A stretch of DNA of 6,119 nucleotides from Desulfobacterales bacterium (GTDB lineage Bacteria; Desulfobacterota; Desulfobacteria; Desulfobacterales; Desulfobacteraceae): positions 1-6,119 of the forward strand of contig JAKSBB010000708.1 in NCBI GenBank assembly GCA_022361315.1, read 5' to 3'. Both the position numbers and the translations under genes were made by a program. The stretch's first letter is position 1, and every line of letters starts with the position of its first letter. Positions 1-4,834 of this stretch are shown in pieces. The notes under the pieces are model-generated. The model had not been told where the DNA came from, ran no database searches, and saw nothing but the letters and a program-made list of their open reading frames with translations.

Positions 1-132
1 GGCTGCGACACTTAAGGCGTGGATAAAATCGGATTCGTCGCCGGTATCCAAGACTTCCTTTAAGAAGGCCCGGATTTCTTCAGGGGTTTCAAGGTGTTCT
101 GCGATATCGAAAGGTTTTTTTTCTAAGGTCAT
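1..132 (-). CDS. HI1420-family addiction-module antitoxin (N-terminal part, cut by window edge)
   Basis: Only the first 44 codons are inside the window; the gene continues past base 1. The protein starts MTLEKKPFDIAEHLETPEEI and continues with an acidic helix (RAFLKEVLDTGD) and a D-F-I-H-A-L segment. This is the typical N-terminus of the HI1420-type 'addiction module antidote' family, whose C-terminal half is a Cro/C1-type helix-turn-helix. That HTH would lie off the edge, so I infer it rather than see it. The role expected from the family is to bind and neutralise the RelE/HigB-like toxin encoded just upstream and to repress the shared promoter. The ATG overlaps the toxin stop as ATGA, and a purine-rich AAAGGGGG about 8 bases upstream is a good ribosome site. 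Both support translational coupling to the toxin. The toxin-first order is as in higBA. Confidence 0.85.
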   Translation of the reverse strand, partial: MTLEKKPFDIAEHLETPEEIRAFLKEVLDTGDESDFIHALSVAA

Positions 133-440
133 TGCTCGCCCCCTTTTTCGTTTAAAAGCAAAAGCGCTTCGGCTTTTTCGATGTCTTTTTGTTGGCTGGA
201 CTTGTCGCCGCCCACCAATAAGATGACGACTTTTCCATCCTGTATCGTATAGTAAATCCTGAAACCTGGTCCGAAAAAGAATCTAAGTTCAAAAAGATTT
301 GTGCCGAGTTGCTTAAAATCCCCGAAGTTGCCGTTTTCAACCCTACTGAGCCTCGCCAAGATCTTAATTCTTAGTAAAGAATCTTTAAGTTTTTTGAACC
401 ATTTATCATACTGCTTTGTGGTTTCAATGGTATATTTCAT
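129..440 (-). CDS. RelE/HigB-type toxin (HI1419-like addiction-module killer protein), 103 aa
   Basis: This is a complete small basic protein of about the usual length for HI1419-like RelE/ParE toxins. Recognisable family blocks, in order, are: an N-terminal strand M-K-Y-T-I-E-T (1-7); a helix with Y-D-K-W-F-K-K-L-K-D (11-20) and a basic R-I-K-I-L-A-R-L-S-R stretch (24-33); G-N-F-G-D-F-K (37-43); E-L-R-F-F-F-G-P-G-F-R-I-Y-Y (51-64); and V-G-G-D-K-S-S-Q near residues 76-83. Toxins of this superfamily usually cut mRNA at the ribosome; that activity is inferred from the family. I chose the ATG at 440 because the family begins at this methionine. The same frame stays open to an ATG at 542, but the extra 34 residues overlap the permease 3' end and resemble nothing in the family. 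The last codons overlap the antitoxin start (ATGA). The DNA is strikingly AT-rich at the 5' end compared with the upstream permease, consistent with separate acquisition. Confidence 0.92.
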   Translation of the reverse strand: MKYTIETTKQYDKWFKKLKDSLLRIKILARLSRVENGNFGDFKQLGTNLFELRFFFGPGFRIYYTIQDGKVVILLVGGDKSSQQKDIEKAEALLLLNEKGGEQ

Positions 441-447
441 AATGAGA

Positions 448-476
448 ATTGTATCCTCTGGGATACATGTTGTCAA
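448..476 (-). promoter_or_regulatory. sigma70-type promoter of the toxin-antitoxin pair
   Basis: On the minus strand a perfect TTGACA (476-471) is followed by a 17-base spacer and TACAAT (453-448), close to the housekeeping sigma70 consensus with ideal spacing. The -10 box ends only 7 bases before the toxin ATG at 440. Transcription should therefore start at or one or two bases before the start codon, giving a leaderless mRNA with no room for a Shine-Dalgarno site. The -35 box lies 14 bases after the permease stop codon. No terminator separates the two genes, so read-through from the permease transcript would be a second source of toxin mRNA. Confidence 0.8.
450..467 (-). promoter_or_regulatory. 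probable autoregulatory operator: TGTATCC-CAGA-GGATACA
   Basis: A perfect inverted repeat with two 7-base arms around a 4-base centre fills the downstream part of the promoter spacer and runs into the -10 box (453-448). Its position would let a bound repressor block RNA polymerase. HTH antitoxins of higBA-type modules commonly repress their own promoter through such palindromes, so the likely ligand is the antitoxin at 1-132 or its complex with the toxin. The stem is too short and lacks a U-tract, so it is not a terminator. Confidence 0.7.
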
Positions 477-489
477 GATATCTACCGGC

Positions 490-2250
490 TCAACGTTTAC
501 TTTCCTTTCGCTCAATTTCAAACCCCACAAAGGCAAAGTCATTGATGTGGATATGCTCGATATTCTTGGCGATATGTCCCAGCAGCATCAGGCCGATGGA
601 TTTGAAATCACTCTCTTTGATGGTCTCAAGGTCGCCGGGAAGTTCGGCATTGTCCGGGTCCAGGGAGACATCTTCGATACGGGTGCCGCAGCAGGCATCC
701 ACAAAGATCTTTCTCTTTGTACTGCGCAACCGGAACAGGATCTCCTGGGTAGTGTTATTCTTTTCTGATTCTCCCACCATGTGAACGAAGACCTCTTCGC
801 AGGCCAGGTCCAGCCGTGAGGTGACGGCCCGGTTCAGGTCAAAGGTATCGGCAAACTCCGCCACCTGTTTGTGCACAGTGCCGAGCTCATCCACCCGGGG
901 AGGCACCTTAAAGGAAATACCCCGGCCCATCTGCAGGCGGGTAAGCAGGGTGAGGATTACTGCCAGCATCCCCCCCACGGCAAAGCCGTTGGTGACCACC
1001 GGGGCCAGGTATTCGGGGAAGGCGTTGGGGAAGAAGTAGCCGCTGCCGATGAGCAGGCCCACACAGAGGGACAGTCCTGCGATAAAACCGTTTCGAAAGT
1101 TCAGTTCTTTGCCCGCCACCAGCCGCATGCCCGTGGCAAAGAGATGGCTCACCAGCACCACCCCCACGGCCCCCGCCACCGGTTCCGGTATACTCATGAG
1201 CAGCATGGTGGTTTTGGGGGAGAGGATAATAATGGTCAAAAGCAGGGTGCCGGCCAGGGTGATCCGCCGGGAAGCGATCCCGGTCATGCCCATGAGGGAG
1301 GTATTGGGGGAGTGGGATGTGGCGGGCATGCCCCCTGACAATCCGGCCAAAGCGGCAGAGGCGCCGCTGGCAAACAGGCCGCCTTTAAGGGCATCATAGT
1401 CCAGGACCCTGCGGCCGGGGAACCTCACCTGGTCCAGGGCCATGACATCCCCGGTGTACTTGATGGCCGTGACCATGACGGCGATGGAAAAGGTGACAAA
1501 ATCCATCCAGTAGGCCGGTGTGGGTTCGAAGACAAACTCGGCGAACAGGGTGTCGGGAAGGCCCACCCAGGCCGCCGTGGAGACCCTGGACAGATCCACC
1601 TCCCCGAAGAACCAGGCCGTGATGCAGCCGGCCAGCATCCCCAGGGCCAGGGTCCATGGGCGGTAGCGCCGGCCGCCGATCCATTCCGCCAGGATCACGA
1701 CGGCAATGGTGAGGACACCGATGAGAATACGGATAAAGGCCTCATGGCCGTCAACGGTCATATCACCGGTCCAGACATGGGTGGCGTCCCTGAGCAGGCC
1801 GGCCATGGCCAGCATGATGACCACCCCGCCCACCGTGGGCGTGATGATGCGGCGGATATAGCGGAGGCTGAAGCCGAACAGGAAGTAAAGCGGTGCGGTC
1901 ATGAGCACCAGGTTGGACAACAGGTTCAGCCCCCCCTGGGTAATGGCGGCATGGGCACAGGCCAGAAAGGCCCCGGAGGTCCCCATGAACATGGGGGCGC
2001 CCAAACCGAACTGCCGGTAGCGGATGACCTGCATCAGGGTGGCCGCCGCCGACACCAGCCCCGTCATGAAGATGAAGCGGTATCCTTCGGCGTCCGGAAT
2101 GCGGTAAAAGTTGATCAGGATAACCGGCACCAGAATGATGCCGGAAAACAGGACGATCACATGCTGCAGGGCCTGAACGGTGATCTGCATGGCATCCGGA
2201 ACCCTGCCGCTGCCCGAAAGTTGTTTGCCTGAAAAATGTCTGTCGGGCAT
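490..2250 (-). CDS. NCS2/SLC23-type permease fused to a divergent RsbW-like HATPase domain, 586 aa
   Basis: Residues ~21-440 form a polytopic membrane protein of the NCS2 (NAT/SLC23) family, which imports uracil, xanthine, urate or ascorbate across the inner membrane. Visible hallmarks are the first-helix Q29-H30 pair; V-S-A-A-A-T-L-M-Q (66-74); the I-x-Y-T-G-D motif of segment 8 (263-268); and the signature-like S-P-N-T-S-x4-T-G-x2-S-R-R (314-329), close to the SLC23 P-N-x-G-x4-T signature. The segment-8 glutamate that contacts substrate in UraA/XanQ-type carriers is K264. Ordinary members are about 430-460 residues, so residues ~445-586 are an added soluble domain. That domain has an L-x-L-x-x-E-E N-box-like helix (480-490, with H490 where Asn is expected), D518/G522 in a G1-like box, and S-I-G-L-M-L-L (551-557) like the G2 box of RsbW/SpoIIAB-type ATPases. 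The ATG at 2250 has GAGGG at 2255-2259. The permease assignment is sure; substrate and ATPase activity are not. Confidence 0.88.
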   Translation of the reverse strand: MPDRHFSGKQLSGSGRVPDAMQITVQALQHVIVLFSGIILVPVILINFYRIPDAEGYRFIFMTGLVSAAATLMQVIRYRQFGLGAPMFMGTSGAFLACAHAAITQGGLNLLSNLVLMTAPLYFLFGFSLRYIRRIITPTVGGVVIMLAMAGLLRDATHVWTGDMTVDGHEAFIRILIGVLTIAVVILAEWIGGRRYRPWTLALGMLAGCITAWFFGEVDLSRVSTAAWVGLPDTLFAEFVFEPTPAYWMDFVTFSIAVMVTAIKYTGDVMALDQVRFPGRRVLDYDALKGGLFASGASAALAGLSGGMPATSHSPNTSLMGMTGIASRRITLAGTLLLTIIILSPKTTMLLMSIPEPVAGAVGVVLVSHLFATGMRLVAGKELNFRNGFIAGLSLCVGLLIGSGYFFPNAFPEYLAPVVTNGFAVGGMLAVILTLLTRLQMGRGISFKVPPRVDELGTVHKQVAEFADTFDLNRAVTSRLDLACEEVFVHMVGESEKNNTTQEILFRLRSTKRKIFVDACCGTRIEDVSLDPDNAELPGDLETIKESDFKSIGLMLLGHIAKNIEHIHINDFAFVGFEIERKESKR

Positions 2251-2314
2251 TTGGCCCTCGGTTCCTTAGAAGGTCTTATGAATGATGGCCGCCCGCCTGA
2301 TCCGGTTGTCCGGC
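2251..2314 (-). other. 64-base intergenic gap with a short stem-loop and the permease ribosome site
   Basis: Just after the TAG stop of the MBL/cNMP gene, the RNA could fold a small CCGG-ACAA-CCGG hairpin (2302-2313), or alternatively pair GGCCG (2311-2315) with CGGCC (2287-2291). Neither is followed by a U-run, so I do not call a terminator. No convincing -35/-10 pair is visible, which favours co-transcription of the permease with the upstream gene. The GAGGG at 2255-2259, five to six bases before the ATG, is the likely ribosome binding site. Confidence 0.3.
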
Positions 2315-4765
2315 CTAAACCCCAATCTCCACTGCATTACTGCCCTGGGATTCACCGGCGGCGTTAACGGATTTTACCAGGTAGCCGTAGCTGCTGCCGG
2401 ACCGGGCGGTGGTGTCAACGTAACAGGTTATATCCGAAGATACAACGGCCAGGGTCTGATAGGCGTTGTCCTCTCCGGTTTTTCTCATGATCTTGAAGCC
2501 GGTTTCATTGTTGCTGTTGTCCTGCCACTTGAGAATCACACCGGTATCCGAGGAATCTGCCGCCAGTTCGGTGGGGGCTTCGGGGATAAACCGGGTCCTG
2601 GCGTCGTGCATACTGATGAGTTTCCACTGGATAATGGGGATATTCTTGAGGACATCACCGGGGATGCGTTTAAATACCGAGGGCCGGACAGCCAATGCCT
2701 CATAGGTATCGCCGGTGGGGGCGATGATACTTCCCTCACCCACAAAATCGCCGGGGGTGGTCAGGTCGATGGATGTTTTGCCAAGCGGAATCCGCAGTTC
2801 GCCGGATTGCAGGACAATGAGTTCCGGAGTGCTGCCGAAGCGAAAGGTTTTCCCCGCATCACAGGTTTCCTGGGTCATGGCGTCCGCCACAAGGGTGAGC
2901 ATGGGATAGGAGATCATATGGCCGAAAAGCCAGGTATTCTGCAGAAACTGGTGGTTGGCATAGATGGTTTTGATTTTCTGGTCCAGCCGGTTGGTGTGGG
3001 CAAAGCGTTTGAAGGTTTCCCCGGGAATCCGAAGGGCGTCCACGTAACTTGCAGATCGGAAGGTGCCTTTGGAGGGCTGCTCCATCACGCAGAAATATTC
3101 GCCGACCAGAGAGCCCACCGACTGGGTCAGGATGGTATCCGTGTTGATGTCAATGTACTCCAGCACCCCGGAAAGGATCAGGAAAACATCTTTGTTTTTT
3201 TCTTCCCTGCGTATGAGGATGGAGCCGGAATTGTAGGTTTCAATGGGGGCATTCACCAGCATCATGATCTGGTGCTTCGGCACTTCGGGGAAATAAGAAG
3301 TTAAAAACTCGTAGGCGCTGCGCCGGTTGTAATCCTGCTCGGTCTGAATGAGGATGTCTTCGGTGCCGAACACCGCATTTGATCCGATGTCCCGGTGGGC
3401 GGCACTCAGGGGTAGGGCGCTGTGGCTCAGGAGGATTTTGGCGGAGGTGTCGTTGGTGAAATCCTCGGCCACCCCGTGGATCATCCCCCCGCCGTTGTCC
3501 AGTTTTTTTATGTCGGCAGGCGTCAGGTACACCGCCCGGGTTTTGTCGTAGAGGGCGGTGGAAATCCGGGTGTTCTCCGGCGGGTCCGTGGTCATCTTTT
3601 CCAGCAGCCCGAAGCTGATGATATCGGCCATATGGGCATAGGTTCTGTACCTGTCCTCCCAGAAGGTCCGGAAAAACATGATGGTGGTCTCCACCGGGTG
3701 GGGGGAGAAGACGGGTTTGACTTCAAGGCCGTCAATGTTATTCCACTGGTCCTCATGGAGGTCAATGATATGGAAAAAGTCGGCAAACCGCTCTTCATCA
3801 AGGGACATGAGCGCAGAGAGTTTCTTCACCACCGATGCCCGGACCAGGGGGGTGGCAAAATACTTGATGCGGCGGCCGGAGCGGATCAGGGTGGTGAGAC
3901 CGGAAAAGTGGTCGTCGTGGGCATGGGTGTGGAATATACCCTCCACCTCGTTGATGCTGAACCCCAGGGCGGTGAGGATATGCTGGATATTGGGCGGTGC
4001 ATCGATGAGAAAGAGTCGTCCCTGGAAGGTAATCACGCTGGACATGCAGCCCCGGTTGATATCCCAGCCGTCTCCTTCCCCGATATGCACCACGGAAAAG
4101 TACTGCTTCCGGATATGATAGGCTCCGAGCATGAAGGGGGCTTCATAGGTTTCCTCTGCGCCCAGGTTCATATTCACCACAAGGGAGTCCTCCCCGTGGG
4201 TGATCTTGTAGACGTTCAGACCCAGGCGTTCCAGGGTGACCCCGTTTTTCAGGGCCATGGGCCCTTTGCCCACGGGCCGGACATCCACCAGTTCATTGGT
4301 GTCCCGGATATTGCCGAAGGCAAAGCGGAGTTTCAGCCGCATCATCTCTTCGGCCACCTCGGCTGCGACCCCTGCCTGCTGCAGTTCTTCTTTTGAAACC
4401 AGGCCGTAGTTCCCCCGGTAAATGTATTGCTCCTGGGCACGGACCTGGTCGGGCAGGCCGATGAGCATGGGTTTCTGCCCCGAATTATTGGGATGGCCGG
4501 GCAGAATCATACCCTGGCGGTACAGCATCTGGAGGATGGGGAATTCGGACAGGTTTGCGAAATTGCCCTTCTGGATGGAAAGGTCCGACAGGAGGATGGC
4601 ATTGGGGCCGGTTTCGCAGGGCACCCCGTTTTTTTCCGTGGGGACGATCAGCCCCTTCTTCATCAGGTGCTTCACACTGTCGGCGGGGCAGCCGCAGAGC
4701 AGGTAAAAATCTGCCTCAGGAATTTCAACCCAGGTGATACCGCAGGACACATTGATTTTTTTCAT
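2315..4765 (-). CDS. Metallo-beta-lactamase-fold protein with two cyclic-nucleotide-binding-like domains and a C-terminal Fn3 domain, 816 aa
   Basis: No signal peptide is visible, so the protein is probably cytoplasmic. Domains in order: residues 1-~215, an unrecognised region with four cysteines (C8, C24-G-C26, C50) and conserved-looking blocks such as E-F-P-I-L-Q-M-L-Y-R-Q-G-M (74-86). Next, ~220-455 is a metallo-beta-lactamase fold with T-H-A-H-D-D-H-F-S-G (ligands H281, H283, D285, H286), H356 in S-P-H-P-V-E-T-T, candidate D381, and H448 in L-L-S-H-S. The set looks complete for a binuclear metal site. Then ~505-600 is a cyclic-nucleotide-binding fold with G555-E556 and R570-S-A in the phosphate-binding cassette. 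A second such fold at ~615-712 keeps G676-E677 but has lost the arginine. Last, ~728-816 is fibronectin III with W747-x-D-N-S-x-N-E-T-G-F. The ATG at 4765 has GAGG five bases upstream. The substrate is unknown; a hydrolase or redox sensor gated by a nucleotide is plausible. The permease-HATPase gene follows after 64 bases. Confidence 0.85.
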   Translation of the reverse strand: MKKINVSCGITWVEIPEADFYLLCGCPADSVKHLMKKGLIVPTEKNGVPCETGPNAILLSDLSIQKGNFANLSEFPILQMLYRQGMILPGHPNNSGQKPMLIGLPDQVRAQEQYIYRGNYGLVSKEELQQAGVAAEVAEEMMRLKLRFAFGNIRDTNELVDVRPVGKGPMALKNGVTLERLGLNVYKITHGEDSLVVNMNLGAEETYEAPFMLGAYHIRKQYFSVVHIGEGDGWDINRGCMSSVITFQGRLFLIDAPPNIQHILTALGFSINEVEGIFHTHAHDDHFSGLTTLIRSGRRIKYFATPLVRASVVKKLSALMSLDEERFADFFHIIDLHEDQWNNIDGLEVKPVFSPHPVETTIMFFRTFWEDRYRTYAHMADIISFGLLEKMTTDPPENTRISTALYDKTRAVYLTPADIKKLDNGGGMIHGVAEDFTNDTSAKILLSHSALPLSAAHRDIGSNAVFGTEDILIQTEQDYNRRSAYEFLTSYFPEVPKHQIMMLVNAPIETYNSGSILIRREEKNKDVFLILSGVLEYIDINTDTILTQSVGSLVGEYFCVMEQPSKGTFRSASYVDALRIPGETFKRFAHTNRLDQKIKTIYANHQFLQNTWLFGHMISYPMLTLVADAMTQETCDAGKTFRFGSTPELIVLQSGELRIPLGKTSIDLTTPGDFVGEGSIIAPTGDTYEALAVRPSVFKRIPGDVLKNIPIIQWKLISMHDARTRFIPEAPTELAADSSDTGVILKWQDNSNNETGFKIMRKTGEDNAYQTLAVVSSDITCYVDTTARSGSSYGYLVKSVNAAGESQGSNAVEIGV

Positions 4766-4770
4766 TAAAA

Positions 4771-4774
4771 CCTC
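4771..4774 (-). promoter_or_regulatory. ribosome binding site fixing the start of the MBL/cNMP gene
   Basis: GAGG is followed by TTTTA and then ATG at 4765, a normal spacing of five bases. It decides between this ATG and an in-frame TTG at 4834 that overlaps the upstream stop codon. The TTG has no purine-rich sequence in front of it and lies within the promoter -35 box, upstream of where transcription should begin. Confidence 0.65.
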
Positions 4775-4804
4775 ATTGTGGGGGATGGTTTTCGGCTTAC
4801 GAAA

Positions 4805-4834
4805 AGTATAGGTCAACCCCCTGCCGGTTGTCAA
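4805..4834 (-). promoter_or_regulatory. sigma70-type promoter for the MBL/cNMP-permease genes; -35 overlaps the sensor stop codon
   Basis: A perfect TTGACA (4834-4829) and TATACT (4810-4805) are separated by 18 bases. The TGA stop of the upstream sensor gene (4833-4831) lies inside the -35 hexamer. Transcription would start near 4798, giving a leader of about 33 bases before the ATG at 4765. Within the spacer, CAACC (4830-4826) and GGTTG (4818-4814) form a short imperfectly placed inverted repeat that could be an operator half-site pair; this is weak. The promoter implies that the two downstream genes can be expressed independently of the sensor gene. Confidence 0.65.

Noticed and set aside
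441..542. Longer start for the toxin at the ATG at 542
   Set aside because: The extra 34 residues overlap the permease coding end, contain the promoter region and do not resemble the family N-terminus, which begins at the ATG at 440.
1394..1684. Minus-strand 96-codon frame within the permease
   Set aside because: It is an out-of-frame shadow of the permease, with a R/G/P/H-rich translation typical of GC-rich off-frame reading.
2287..2315. Possible rho-independent terminator between the MBL/cNMP gene and the permease
   Set aside because: The stems are short (4-5 bp) or have a long loop, and no T-run follows on the coding strand.
2282..3304. Long open frame on the plus strand (340 codons) opposite the MBL/cNMP gene
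   Set aside because: It is an antisense shadow of a GC-rich gene. Its translation is low in structure and rich in G and H with no family motif, and the minus-strand frame has clear domains across the same bases.
3422..4396. Long open frame on the plus strand (324 codons)
   Set aside because: It lies wholly opposite the MBL domain, shows no recognisable motif or ribosome site, and reflects codon bias of the real minus-strand gene.
4766..4834. TTG start for the MBL/cNMP protein overlapping the sensor stop (TTGA)
   Set aside because: It has no ribosome site and lies inside the predicted -35 box. The ATG at 4765 has GAGG at ideal spacing, and the added 23 residues look like translated promoter.
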